Source: Azolla caroliniana (taxonomy: Eukaryota; Polypodiophyta). From it: 64,000 nucleotides of DNA. The DNA lies in contig JBHGNT010000010.1 of assembly GCA_043228905.1 (NCBI GenBank), positions 7,316,001 to 7,380,000 of the forward strand. The letters run 5' to 3'. Shown here piece by piece: positions 51,126-62,600 of this stretch (position 1 is its first letter; each line of letters starts with the position of its first letter). Under the pieces are notes generated by a model. The model did not search any database, was not told where the DNA came from, and saw only the letters and a program-made list of their open reading frames with translations. The position numbers were made by a program, and so were the translations under genes.

Positions 51126-53460
51126 CCTCCGGTAGAGACCAACATCAATAGTTAAGAAACTTCAAATCTTGTCTCTCTTGTATTCATGTTAATAAAAAAT
51201 GTATAAAGGTGGGACACATTTGGAGGTGTGCAGTACTTGTATTTCCTAGAAGATTTCATTTCCTTATTGAGATGTTCTACCTAATTAATTATATACATGT
51301 TTTCCTCATTGCACAAGCAACAATCATGCAAATTAGTCACCAACCACAATTAATTCACAATTTGATGTGCACATTATTTATGTAAAGGTACCCGATATTG
51401 TAGTAGAATCCAAACAATAAATTGTCCCAAGCTATCTCCTTGACAGTGCGGATTATTCAAAAAGGCTAATAATGTATCTTTTAGACCTACCTCTACAAAT
51501 TACCATTAAGATCGTGCTCCACCCTAATTGTCTAAAAGAATTGGACAAAATGAAACGATAACCCAAATTTGGTTAAGGACATCAATTACATATGAGGGAC
51601 ACATTAGATGCATCTTTAAACATTTGCACAAACGTTAGCAACGCGTAAAGGCAATGGCACCACAATCTCATAAATAAGATACTAGGATTTTTATTTAAGG
51701 ATCTAGTGATCTCACTCATGAATTCATGTACAAGTACTTTCCAACTGTAATGCTTATTGCAATGATGTATCTTTATGAAAGGACATGAATGATCTCACCT
51801 ATAGAAAAAGAATAAAAATAGTGTGATTGACTATATCTATTTTTGGAATGTGTTGGAATTTGTCTTGTCATTTGATATACAATGTTTTTTCACTTGGTTC
51901 ATGGACTCAAGATTTGGACCATATGGCTTTATTTTTTTATCTTAAATGTATGGAAAGACTAGAGACCATAAAATTAAATCATAGTGCAAGACAAGCATAT
52001 TCATAGATAGATTTTAAGATAGAATTTATTTATGACAAGATCATAGATGGTTGATGATATGGCATACAAAGAAAATTCTAGAAATTTATGCAATGTTAGA
52101 ATTCAAGTAGAAACCTTAAAGAAAATTAGATTTCTTCATGCAAACAAATGTTTTATCTAACCAATATGAGATAATTATAGAATTAATGCCAAAAGAGACA
52201 AATGGATAGATATTTAACAATTCAATGGTGTGGGGAAATCAAAAGTTCTTTCATAAACATCCATCGACTCAAGGATGTATGCACATGTTTTGAGCAAGGA
52301 TAAAGATATACATCAAGGATGTATGTCTTGAGCAACTTGAGACAATATCTACCTATACAAACTAGTTCTTCCAAAAGGTAAAAAACATCACTTCATTGTA
52401 CAACTAGAACTCATTATACAAATATTACTTTCCATCTCTCATGGAAAACCACATAAGGGGCCTCTTCCCAATGAATTTGAGGTCATTTCCTCTTCTAACT
52501 CTTTGTTGAGAAGAATTAAAGAGTAATTCTAACAAGGATAGTTAAGGATATGCATAATAGAGATAAATAGAACATGCACATGTTTAAGTGAGGGTAAAGA
52601 TATACATCAAGGATGTATACCACAATGGGGTTAAGCAATGCAATGGAAAAGGTTAGAAATAAATTGAGACTAAATCAACATGTATTCAAAATATCAAGTA
52701 AAAATAAATAGTAGGTATAAAAGTTTGTATACATATTAAATATATTATGACGGGATATTTAATGTATTGATTTCATTCGATACAAGGTATGTCCTATCCA
52801 TTTATTACATGGGTGAACTTTAACGCACATTGTCCAAGAGGTGTGTTCATATAAATATTGTGGTTGGACTTGATATCTCAATATCTCTTTCCAACCTCAA
52901 TTATGTCATATAGAAAAGCTTGGATATTTTGCTAACATCAAGTACTATAATAACCATCCTTGCTTTAATGAAAATATTACCCTTTTAACAATCAATCTAG
53001 ATATGTTTGAAGAAATTGAAACACTTTGTGTTATTTTCAGATCAATGTCTCCTGTTGCATCAAATACTATCATAATTATTCCACTAAATACTACCATAAT
53101 TATTTTCAGATCAATGTCTCCATCTAACAATAAGCTTGGATACGATCGAGATGAATGTCTCCTGTTAAAATTCTCTCTTAGATGTGTTTGTATTGCACCT
53201 CAATGTTTATTTCCATTAGTTGGAAAATTTAGACGATTATTGTGTCTTGTAATTCGCATGTGTGATTGAGAGAGTCGTTGTGGGTAGCTTGTTGTTCCTC
53301 CGCTAGTTCGTATGATTTCCCATGGAGAAGTTGAAGCTTGAGGTTGATCATCCATCCTTCAAGCCCTCAAGCTAGATCGAAGCTTCCTAAGAAGAAGTTC
53401 ACGCACAAAGTTTCTCCACAATAAACCCAATTGAACTTTGTGTAGCCCTCAAGACAAATC
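51126..53460. other. Unassigned AT-rich stretch
   Basis: No gene or element recognised. Two minor duplications: AAAGATATACATCAAGGATG at 52304 and 52594, and ATTTTCAGATCAATGTCTCC at about 53033 and 53103 with AATACTA(T/C)CATAATTATT between, a tandem unit of about 70 bp. Confidence 0.5.
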
Positions 53461-53963
53461 AAAACTTTTGTTATCTAGAAGATATTGGAGTCCCTTGTGC
53501 CTTTGACATACCATAACACTCTCTTAGCATAATCCAATGTGCACATTATGGAATATTTGCATAAATTGTCTATTTATGTGGACCATGTACCTAAGGTCAA
53601 GTAAATTGACTTTGTAGCTACAATCAAGTCAGGTGTTCACCAATATTATACTATGTATTGGGTGGTAGACCTTGAATTCACTTGAATCTTTAAGTTCCCA
53701 TCAAGTTGGGTCGTGATCATCTTGTGCTCCGTGCTGAATCTAGACAAAAAATACAAACTACAAATGGCATCAAGAAAACAAGATCCCACAAGATATGTGT
53801 GGATAATCTTTATGCCAAGAAATTAATGAAGCTCATCCATTTTCTTCAGTTTGAATTTAGTAATGATTAGAGCCTATATTTCTTAATTGTGGCCAAGTAT
53901 TCTCCTTTAATAAGTAGGTTTTCAATGTAAAAAACTAGAGAATATAAGTCTATATAGGATCAA
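53461..53963 (-). pseudogene. Decayed copia RT/RNase H (element S, part 1)
   Basis: Minus strand: YIENLLIKGEYLATIKKYRL (the place of the YVDD box, now YIEN) and MDELH-FLGIKII near 53830; further on AHWIMLRECYGMSKAQGT near 53500 resembles the start of the post-RT segment. Frames are badly broken, so this is the oldest copia in the window by appearance. Confidence 0.7.
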
Positions 53964-54342
53964 GTGTGTATATAGAGTGGAATAGTTTAACTAAGATGTG
54001 AGTTATGTGCTATGTGTGTATGAGAGAGAGAGAGAGAGGGAGAGAGAAAGAAAATCAAGATTAATAACATGTATTATTAAATTGGGGATGATTACAATAA
54101 CAACTACTTCAAATGATAATAAAAAGTTAATCAAATTATAACTTATACCAAAAAGGGGTTTGGTTTATATAGAGCTTCAGTGGAAGCACAAATACACTGA
54201 AGCTCAAATAGAAGTTAGCAACGATGTAGTAATGATGGTATCCACTTTATTCAATGCAAAGGCATCTTTGATTCACAAAGTCAATTGTGGGTTTTAATGC
54301 ACATGCCATAAGGAGTCCATGGTTGAACTGGCTATCTCAACA
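53964..54342 (-). mobile_element. Solo LTR of the D type, TSD ATCAA
   Basis: In minus sense it starts TGTTGAGATAGCC and ends at about 53964; ATCAA lies on both sides (53959-53963 and 54343-54347). It resembles the D LTR: TGTTGAGA start, GTTATGTGCTATGTGTGTATGAGAGAG region, TTATATAGAGC TATA-like site near 54163. It splits the RT of S. Confidence 0.72.
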
Positions 54343-54990
54343 ATCAATGTACAAGAGATTGAATAATACCATTGGAGTCAACTTGCATGCAAAATGGGTT
54401 GTTTGTCTTGGACATGCAGAAGCCAAAGTTACTTAGGTATTGGGTGATCTTTAAGTTCCACATCCTTAATGCTTGCTTAGGGAAATATAACTTCTTGAAT
54501 CAACATAATATGTGTAGGTTGGATTTCGATATGAATGTTGGTGGTTGTTGCATGTAGACCTCTTCTAATAACTCCCCTCAGAGAAATTCATTCTTCACAT
54601 CCATAGGGTGAAGACGTCACCACATTGGCATACAACGAGCACCAACATGGTCCACATGTTTGTTATCTTCACCAAGGGGGAAAAGGCCTCATCATTGTGA
54701 TCAAAACCATGGGTTTGGCAACAAGATTTTACAACAAGGCAAGCCTTGTGGTAGTTGATGGTGTCATATGAGTTGTAATTTATCTTGACATACACTCATT
54801 GACAAATACTTTTTTTGTATTCTTGTGTGGCCTTCAAAAGATTATCACTAATGCAATATTTGTGGGTCGAAGGGTTGTAGCACATGTATCCTTTCTATCC
54901 AAGAAAGTAGTCGAGGAAAATGCCAACCTTGATTCACCATTTACTTGGTGTTTATGCATTTAACTATTCTTGTTGAACTCTTTGTGTTGG
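54343..54990 (-). pseudogene. Decayed copia integrase end and RT (element S, part 2)
   Basis: Minus strand: KGYMCYNPSTHKYCI (integrase C-terminus, near 54890), KINYNSYDTINYHKACLVVK, CCQTHGFDHNDEAFSPLVKI, DVKNEFL-GELLEEVYMQQPP and MWNLKITQYLSNFGF of RT. Stops in all parts. Confidence 0.82.
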
Positions 54991-55135
54991 AGTCTGATAC
55001 CGTTAGAGCTGAAACATAAACAACACCCTCAGAAAAAGATCGTTGAGTTAGCAAGTTAGAAATAGCAAGATCAGAGAGACAATGTGAGAGACATAGCCCA
55101 TTACTTGGTGGTTTCCTGTGATCAAGGCAGGTTAG
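54991..55135 (-). other. Possible priming site and LTR scrap of S
   Basis: GGAGTCTGATACC (54990-55002) resembles the complement of a TGGTATCAGA-type priming site, placed next to integrase sequence, which would mean gag and protease were deleted. The following 130 bases could be the LTR end, cut by the LINE fragment at 55136. Confidence 0.3.
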
Positions 55136-55781
55136 TGTTCTCGATTGATGCTACGAGCCAAGGTATTTATTTGGAGAGTTATGGTTGGAGCTTTACCATT
55201 AGGGGATGCATTAAAAAAAAGAAACATTACTAAAGGATTGTGTTTCTTTTGTTTGGTGGAATTGGAACATAGTAGGAGGCATCGATTTATTTCATGCCCG
55301 ATGGCAAGGATGGTTTGGAGGTGTATCAGTTTAGTGTGGATGTCTCTAGCAGGAGTAAGTCTATCTTCCTTCAGTTGGGTTTTTGCACATATGGAGAACA
55401 ATGAACCGATGTCTCATTTTCAAATTATTTTTGAGTTCTTGAGGTATTGGGGGCTATGGTTCAATTGGAATATGCGGAATGCCTTCATTTTTTATTCGCA
55501 AGTTGGGGTGAGAAAATATGTTCTAAAGTTAAAAGAACTTCTTTTGTGGCAATTGACAATGCTAGAGAAGTCACAAAATCTGCCAGGAAGAGAGAGAACT
55601 CTGCAACGTCACATATCATCATACTTGCCATTTGAATTGGTGTGTAGGGTGGCATTGAGTTTGGTGTCGTAGTATTCTTTAGATCCCTAGATAGATAGAA
55701 GGGTTCTATAGTTTGTAGTAAGTTAGTCATGGTGGTGTTTTTTTCTTTCGTAATGAAAGCCATTATTTACGAAAAAAAAGA
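55136..55781 (+). pseudogene. 5'-truncated LINE with zf-RVT domain
   Basis: An open frame at 55145-55672: LRAKVFIWRVMVGALPLGDA, LKKRNITKGLCFFCLVELEH, then RFISCPMARMVW, the zf-RVT domain (C-C-H-C partly changed), plus a downstream hydrophobic tail. Then a 3' UTR with TCTTTCGTAATGAAAG and an A-run AAAAAAAAGAG near 55771-55781. It inserted between S and the LTR of L, truncating the latter. Confidence 0.82.
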
Positions 55782-55784
55782 GAA

Positions 55785-56003
55785 ACCGAGATGGAGAGAC
55801 AGAGAGGCACACAAGATGTAACTATATTATTTGAATTCTGTGAGTTACAACAAATGGAGGCAACTACTTAAACTAGGTTACAAAGCCTGTTATATACTAA
55901 CTCAGCTAGGGCAACTGCCCTTTGACATATCCAGAGGGTTGTCCTAAACCTAGATTGTCCAAGGGACAATGTGAATACGACCATTATATGCCCATATTCG
56001 ACA
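55785..56003 (-). mobile_element. 3' LTR of copia element L, truncated
   Basis: In minus sense TGTCGAATATGGGCATATAA... matches the K LTR start (TGTTGAATACGAGTGTATAATGGCCGTATTCACA) and both share GGGCAGTTGCCCTAG and GTGCCTCTCT. A gggggag polypurine run (complement 56004-56010) precedes it. The far end is cut by the LINE. Confidence 0.8.
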
Positions 56004-56204
56004 CTCCCCCGCAATGGGCGTATACAACAGAAATCTGTAAAAAGAATAAATAAGAGTTACATATTATACAACATTATCGAACATATTCAGCTTTGTTCGA
56101 GTCGGCCAAAATCCAAGAACCGAAGGCTGAGTCGGCCAAAATCGGATAAGCTGAGGCCGAGTCTCGAATTGTCGATGTTGGTTGTTCGAAACTAGCCTGA
56201 GTGT

Positions 56205-56383
56205 CCAATGCAATCAGACTAATTTTTCATTACACCCATTTGGTGTTGAAGGGACCAGAATCGATGTGCCAAAAGATATTTGGTCATCTCATCTACGACA
56301 TTATCGGTTGTAGATATCTTCTCGAGGTCGATTTTCCCTGAAATGACGGAGTCCCGAACAAAGTGATATCAAATGTTGATATG
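56205..56383 (-). pseudogene. Copia RNase H end (element L)
   Basis: Minus strand HFVRDSVISGKIDLEKISTT and DNVVDEMTKYLLAHRFWSLQ, the C-terminal RNase H. It is cut at 56383 by J; the rest of L would lie beyond J, outside this window. Confidence 0.85.
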
Positions 56384-56754
56384 TGTTGAGTGACAAGCTC
56401 AACTGATCCGGATCGGCTGAATAAGTCTGAGCCGGATCGACATCCGGAAGGATGAGCCGGATCGGTGAGCCGGTTAGCTAGATGAAGCAGTAACCGGAAG
56501 CCAAGTAGCAGCTAGTCTACTAGGGAGTTAATATCTCATAGTTAGTGTCAGACGCTCGTGTGAGCATTGAAGTACACCATACTTCTGTCAGTCTGTATGG
56601 ACTTGTATAAAAGTGTTCACTGAACACATACGATGTAGAGACTGAGTAGTAGTATTTTTTGAAATTGAGTTTTTGTCTCTCCCGTGTACTATTAAGCTCT
56701 CCATTAAACCTGTTTTTTGTTTTCTATTGCTTCGGCACACTATTTGTTTCTACA
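56384..56754 (+). repeat. J 5' LTR
   Basis: 371 bp, TGTTGAGTGACAAGCTC to TTTGTTTCTACA. Shares CGTGTGAGCATTGAAGTAC and ACTTCTGTCAGTC with the E and I LTRs. TATA-like TTGTATAAAAG near 56602. Confidence 0.92.
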
Positions 56755-56848
56755 TGGTATCAAAGCACGAGGGTTGAGAACCTCTACAGCCGACATTTGC
56801 TTTCGCAAGAAGAAAACCTAACCTTTGTAAAGAAAATAAAAAAACAAA

Positions 56849-58423
56849 TGGATAGAGGAATGGCTAGCTCACTCCCGGTGGAGAAGCTCGACAGATCCAA
56901 CTACGCATCTTGGTCATACAAGGTGCACCAGTACCTGCTTGGGCATGGTTATTGGAGCTATGTCGATGGAGCTAACGACACAACACCTGATGCGGCACAA
57001 CAAGGACTTCCCGGTGTTGGAACAATCGGCAAGCAGAGTGATGTACTACTTTGCGTCCAGTGTCGGAGATCAGCTACTGAGCCACATCCGAGATGCCAAG
57101 ACGTTGAAAGAGGCTTGGGGAAACTTGAAGAAGGTGTTCGCCGGAAGCACTACAGCCCGGAAGCTGCAACTCCGACAAGAGTTGAGCAATGTCCGACAGA
57201 AGGACATGTTGGTGGCTGATTACACGGCCCGAATCAAAGAGATCTGTGACTCACTTGCCTCTATCAACGTCACAGTAGAGGAAGACGAGATGGTACAAGT
57301 CTGTCTTGGGGGCCGGGCGTCTAAGTTCCGAGCTTTTCGGACAACAGTATGTACGAGGGAGAATACGCCATCATTTTTTGACTTACAGTCGATGCTCCTT
57401 GTAGAGGAGAACCACGTCGGTGCGTCAACAAGTGCACCCACCGACAACCGGATGATATACACGGAGGCAGATCGGCCCCGTGGGCGTGGTGGACGAGGCA
57501 GGTTAGCACACAATGGAGGCGGTCGGCAAGAGCAGGAAAGAAGGCATAGAGAACGTGCCGACAGCAGTTCCGGGACTTCCACAAGCAGGGGGAGTCAAGG
57601 CGGCGCCGGAGGTCAGCAAGAGAAATCCACCACGAAATGCTGGCACTATGGCAAAAAGGGCCACAAAGAAAGGGAGTGTTTGAAGAAGCGCGCCGATTCG
57701 GACAGATCTGGATTCGGCAAAACCGGTCGGGAGAACCGACAAAGCTCGCACTACGCGTACGGATCGAAAGGATCTGGAACCGGGAAGACCGATAAGGGGC
57801 CAACCTTGGTGATGAAGCACGAGGCAAATTCGATGAAGAAGACCACTTCCAAATCGGAGGAAGTATGGTATGTTGATTCCGGTGTGTCAAATCACATGAC
57901 GAGCCACAGAGAGTGGTTCTCTTTTCTAGAGAAACCGGAACAACCGGGAGTTGTCGAAACCGGAGATGACACTCCTCACCCAATCGTGCATGTCGGAGAA
58001 GTTCCTTTGAGCCACATTGGACAGAAGGGGAAGCTGATGAACGTATTACACGTTCTGACTATCACGAAGAAACTGGTCTTAGTTGGTCAGATTGTTGACC
58101 AGGGTATGCAAGTGCGGTTTACGCACCTCGGGTGCTTCATCGAGGAAGAGGGCCAGATTATTGCGCAAGGGTGCAGAGACGGGAGGATGTTTATCCTCGA
58201 CACCAATGACGTCGGCACCGCGTTGTTCGCCAAAGGACAGAAGATTGAATCCGACATCAATCTTTGGCATGAGCGGATCAACCACGTCAATTATCGGAGG
58301 CTTCAAGACCTGCAAACGAAACAAGTTATTTTCGGTTTGCTGAAGTTCAGTGGCCAGAAGGCCCAAATATGTGAAGCCTGCCAACTCGGGAAGCAACACC
58401 GGCTTACATTCCCCATCGAATGA
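56849..58423 (+). pseudogene. J gag, protease and pre-integrase
   Basis: Starts MDRGMASSLPVEKLDRSNYA at 56849. One extra base near 56998 moves the frame, which is then open to 58423. Gag: LRQELSNVRQKDMLVADYTA; knuckle CWHYGKKGHKEREC with its second cysteine changed to tyrosine; protease VDSGVSNHMTSH with the DSG kept; LWHERINHVNYRRLQDLQ; CEACQLGKQHRLTF. Stops at 58421-58423, TGA where E has CGA. One of the best preserved copia coding regions here. Confidence 0.92.
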
Positions 58424-59562
58424 AACTGTAGCCGTAACAAGCTCAACCTTATTCATTCGGATGTATGGGGACCGGCACAGAACATGAGTCTTGGTGGGAG
58501 TCGATACTTCGTCTCCTTCATCGATGACTATAACTGGCACACATGGATCTACCTCATTGAGCGGAAGAGCGAAGTCTTCGACTGTTTCCGGAACCTCCAA
58601 AGCATGGTGGAACGGGAATTGGAGAGGAAGATCAAGTACCTGCAATCGGATGGCGGAAAAGAATATTTTTCCGGCCAATTCAACAGTTATCTGCAACAAA
58701 CAGGAATTCGGAGAGAGTTCAGCTACAAATACACACCGGAGCAAAACGGTGTGGCCAAAAGGAAGAACCGGTCGTTTGTCGACGCGGCAAGGGCAATGCT
58801 GGAAGAGAAGAGCATGCCCCATTTCTACTGGGCAGAGACTGTCCGGACGACCGTCTACATCCAAAACCGGATTGGTGACAAGGTGTCCGCGCATGAGCTG
58901 TATTTTGGGCGTAAGCCGAACTTAGAGACATCTTCGGATTTTCGGTAGCATAGCATATGTGCATGTGCCGGATGAGAAGCGGAGGAAGTTGGATGCAAAA
59001 TCGGAGAAGTGCATCCTAGTCGGCTACTCACATGAGCAAAAGGGGTATAACTGTTATAACCCCCAGACGAAGCAGGTCCGAGTTAGCCGCGATGTTGAGT
59101 TCGATGAAACGACATCATGGTACTCCTTACCAACTTTGACTTCCGATCCCGACCTGATGCCGGAGGATGAGGCTAGTGAGCCTGAACCGGCCCAGGTAGA
59201 AGATGATGAATCCGGGACTCAAGAAGAGAGTCCGGAATCATTTCGGTTGAGTGGGCCGAACGAGAGACTGGGACGATCCGACCAGTCAGATGAGGAACCA
59301 GCAAGTAGTCAAGACTCTACCGTGCTCTCCCCGCGCAAGGAACCGAGGTGACGGTTCACGCGCAAAGAGAAGGGGAAGAAGAAGATGCCGGATTATGAAA
59401 CCGATAATGATGAGTCGGATCGGAGCGGATCCGACTCCGAAAAGGAAAATGTCGGTTCTTCGGCAACAAAGACCGAACTGGCCAAGCAGGGCCTCAAACT
59501 GGGTAATACCAAGTTACGCTGGTCTTCCCACCAGAAGATCCGCGTGATGCGGTACAGGTATA
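58424..59562 (+). pseudogene. J integrase
   Basis: LNLIHSDVWGPAQNMSLGGS, FVSFIDDYNWHTWIYLI, LQSDGGKEYFSGQFNSYLQQ and EQNGVAKRKNRSFVDAARAM give the D, D and E regions. A shift near 58925 precedes MHVPDEKRRKLDAKSEKCIL and VGYSHEQKGYNCYNP. The acidic spacer is stopped at 59349-59351 (TGA for CGA). A deletion at about 59568 removes the segment between RYRYN and REPESY. Confidence 0.92.
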
Positions 59563-60864
59563 ATGCGTGAGCCGGAGAGCTACGCAGAAGCTGCAAAGGA
59601 TGCAAATTGGCGTGCCGCAATGGAGGAAGAAATGCGGGCACTTGATGCCAACGACACATGGAACCTGGTTGACCCTCCCCGACACTATAAACCGATCAGA
59701 TGCAAGTGGGTGTACAAGGTAAAGTACAACGCTGACGGTTCAGTTAACCGGTACAAGGCCTGGTTAGTGGCGAAGGGATACGCGTAGACCCACGGAATTG
59801 ACTACGACAAGACCTTCGCTCTGGTAGTGAAGATGACGATGGTTCGTGTGGTGCTAGCGGTCGCTGCGGAAAGGGGGTGGCATCTTCACCAAATGGACGT
59901 GAAGAATGCATTTCTTCAAGGCGATCTAGAAGAAGAGGTCTTTATGACCCAACCTCCCGGTTTCCAGACGGAGATGAACAAGTCGGCGGTATGCCGGCTG
60001 AAGAAGTCACTTTATGGCCTGAAGCAAGCTCCCCGAGCTTGGAATGCGAAGATTATGCACCGGGTTGCGTAAGATGGGGTTTGCGGCCTCCAAGTCTGAC
60101 TCTTTGTTGTTCATCTGGCAAGGTCCGGACGGTCCAGTTTGCATTTTGCTGTATGTTGATGATGTAGTCATCCCCGGACCCGGACTCAATGAAAGCAACC
60201 GAGTCAAGGCTCAACTATCAGACGCATTTGAGATGAAGGACCTAGGGGACCTTCATTATTTCCTTGGGATCGAGGAGATCCAAACCGCCGACGGCATATT
60301 TCTCTCACAAAGACACTATGTGTTGAATATGCTATACAAGTTCGGCATGACAGAATGCCGACCCGTCTCAACACCCCTGGACCGGAACCAGAAGCTCTGT
60401 CCCAACTCAAGATTGGCATGCGATGAGAAATGGTTCTGACAAATTGTCGGAAGCCTTATATATTTGACCATCACCCGACCCGACATCAGCTATCCGGTCG
60501 GTGTGATTAGCCAATTCATGTAGAAGCCGACTGTAGAGCATCTTCAGTGCATGCACCAAATACTGCGGTATGTGAGTGGCACGAAGGACTGGGGACTGTT
60601 ATACCGGCGAGGTATAATGGAAGAGCTAGTCCGCTACACTGATGCTAACTGGGCCGGCGATGCATCGGATCGCCGATCCACCTTCGGTTACATGTTTTCC
60701 CTAGGTAGCGCAGCTGTTGCATGGAGCAGCAAAAAGCAGCCAATAGTGGCTCTATCGAGCACTGAGGCTGAGTATCGGGGCGCTACAGTCACCACTTGTG
60801 AAGCCATTTGGCTTCGGCGATTGCTGCAAGACCTACAGATCGAGGTACCGACCTTGATCCTGAT
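59563..60864 (+). pseudogene. J reverse transcriptase and RNase H, cut by K
   Basis: [40 protein letters not shown], stop at 59785-59787 (TAG for CAG), [35 protein letters not shown], a shift near 60065, LLYVDDVVIPG with the YVDD box intact, then stops at 60437-60439 and 60521-60523. RNase H: TDANWAGDASDRRSTFGYMF, ALSSTEAEYRGAT, TCEAIWLRRLLQDLQIEVPT, ending at the K insertion. Confidence 0.93.
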
Positions 60865-61167
60865 TGTTGAATACGAGTGTATAATGGCCGTATTCACACT
60901 ATCCCTTTGGACAACCTAAGTTCGGGCTATTTGTGTAAATAGCATAAAGGGCAGTTGCCCTAGGATAGTCACTATATAAAGTGGCTTTGTAACCTTTAGT
61001 GAAGGTTGGTTGTCTTTTGTAACTGTTGCTATTGGAATATAACGTTTTCCTTTTGTGCCTCTCTCTCTCTCTCTCTCTCTCTCTATGTCTATCTTGCTCA
61101 TGCATACACAGATTCCTTCATCACGAATGTTGCTTGCACTTCCGCATTGACGGCCTTGTCCCCAACA
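60865..61167 (+). repeat. K 5' LTR
   Basis: 303 bp. TATA box CTATATAAAG at 60972-60981; (CT)n run 61059-61084 in the transcribed part. Confidence 0.92.
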
Positions 61168-61832
61168 TTTGGTATCAGAGCATTGGAGGTTCTTCAACCC
61201 GCTGCCGGCTGTCATCACACATCACAACATTCTGTTTTCGTTTTCTTTGAAGAACAGAGAAAGGAGAAGAAAAACAAAAAACTCGCATCTCATTGTGTTA
61301 AATCACAAATTGGAGTAAGCCAGTCGGTTGTACTCTGTTCCTGTGATTGTAACCGCTTGAGGGGAGCTCCTTGAGCAACAACCGACCCAATCGTGCTTCA
61401 TTTGGTTAAACAACATCCGAATAGGTCACCGGACGCTATTCACCCGCTTCTTGTAACCACCTGCTGCAGATTGGTCTCCTGACAACAACCACTTTGTGCT
61501 TCACTCGGCTGATCGACATTCAGGAGGATTAGTTGGATCCGTCCCTCTCATCGCTGTAGTCATCCAAAGCAGAATCGGCCCAAAACAATCGGTTTCGTGT
61601 AATCGGTATTCGGCATACAATCGGAAGCTAACTGGGCTCACTCCGATTCGGCAACATTCGGGAAGACCAGTTGGTTCTGTCCCTCAAGTTATCGGAGTCA
61701 CTCCGAGCAAGTTCAACAACAAGTATCCGAAACCAAACCGACTAGAACGATATCAGGTGAGCCGACCGGCTGCACCCCACTAAGGTTCATAGTCAACTCC
61801 GAACCGAGTCTTACCAACCGAAACCGAAGCAG
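61168..61832 (+). other. K leader with priming site
   Basis: Priming site TGGTATCAGAGC at 61170-61181. The remaining 650 bases before gag have no clear frame but contain repeated motifs of the GTTGGATCC/GTTGGTTCTGTCCCTC and CGGCAACATTCGGGA type (61500-61560 and 61650-61700), suggesting an internal duplication. Confidence 0.6.
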
Positions 61833-62600
61833 ATGGCATCAACATCCGGCTCATCAGAGATGAGTCTAAGGAGGTTTGACGGTTCGAACTTCAACTTCTG
61901 CAAGGAACAAATGCAGGACTATCTCATAGTCAAGGTCAGATAGACCCAATTGAGAATGAAAATCCTCCAGAAGCATACAAGGCAAACGAGTGGCTAAAGC
62001 TGGACAGAATCGTTCGCGCCACGATTCGGATGCACTTGTCGGAGTCAGTGTACTTCACAGTGCAATCATGCACGACAACGTTTGAACTTTGTAAAACATT
62101 GTTGGAAACTTATGAAAAGAAGGTTGCCGCAACGAAGATGTATCTGATCCGGCGCCTCTACAACTTGTGGATGAAAGAATCTGATTCGGTTCAGGCACAC
62201 CTCAACGAGTACGAAAGCATAATCTCCCAAATCTTGTCTCAAGGGACAACAATCGAGGATGAACTCAGAGCAATGATACTCATGAGTAGTCTCCCCTCTT
62301 CATGGGAAACTTTCGTTACAACCGTGTGCAATGCTTCAACAACTGCAGTTAAGTACTCCGAAGTCACGAACGCAATCCTGACTAAAGCAACTCGGAGAAA
62401 GTCTTTCGCCAAAGATTCGGCAGATGAAGCTTACATAGTACAAGGTTCGACCGACCGATAGAACAACCGGGGAAGAAGTTCTTCCCGACCGCCGAACAAT
62501 TAGCGAAGCCGGAGCAAGTCCCGGGACAACCGAATCTGCAACTACTACAAGAAACCGGGACACATCAAAGCCGACTACCGGGCACTCAAAGCAAAAATCG
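61833..62600 (+). pseudogene. K gag
   Basis: Starts MASTSGSSEMSLRRFDGSNF at 61833. A one-base loss near 61936 shifts the frame, which is then open from 62030 to 62461 with LCKTLLETYEKKVAATKMYL, VQAHLNEYESIISQIL and MILMSSLPSSWETFVTTVCN, a UBN2-type copia gag. After a stop the knuckle reads CNYYKKPGHIKADY (62537-62578): two of its three cysteines are tyrosine, each a one-base change. Confidence 0.9.

Larger units (their letters stand above)
56384..60864 (+). mobile_element. Copia element J, 3' end displaced by K
   Basis: 5' LTR 56384-56754, priming site TGGTATCAAAGC at 56755-56766, then gag to RNase H in order. Left flank ATATG. RNase H is interrupted at 60864 by element K, so the 3' LTR is outside the window. 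Same family as E and I. Confidence 0.92.

Noticed and set aside
58079-58894. Minus-strand open frame of 271 codons
   Set aside because: Exact antisense shadow of J integrase, which has all expected motifs on the plus strand.
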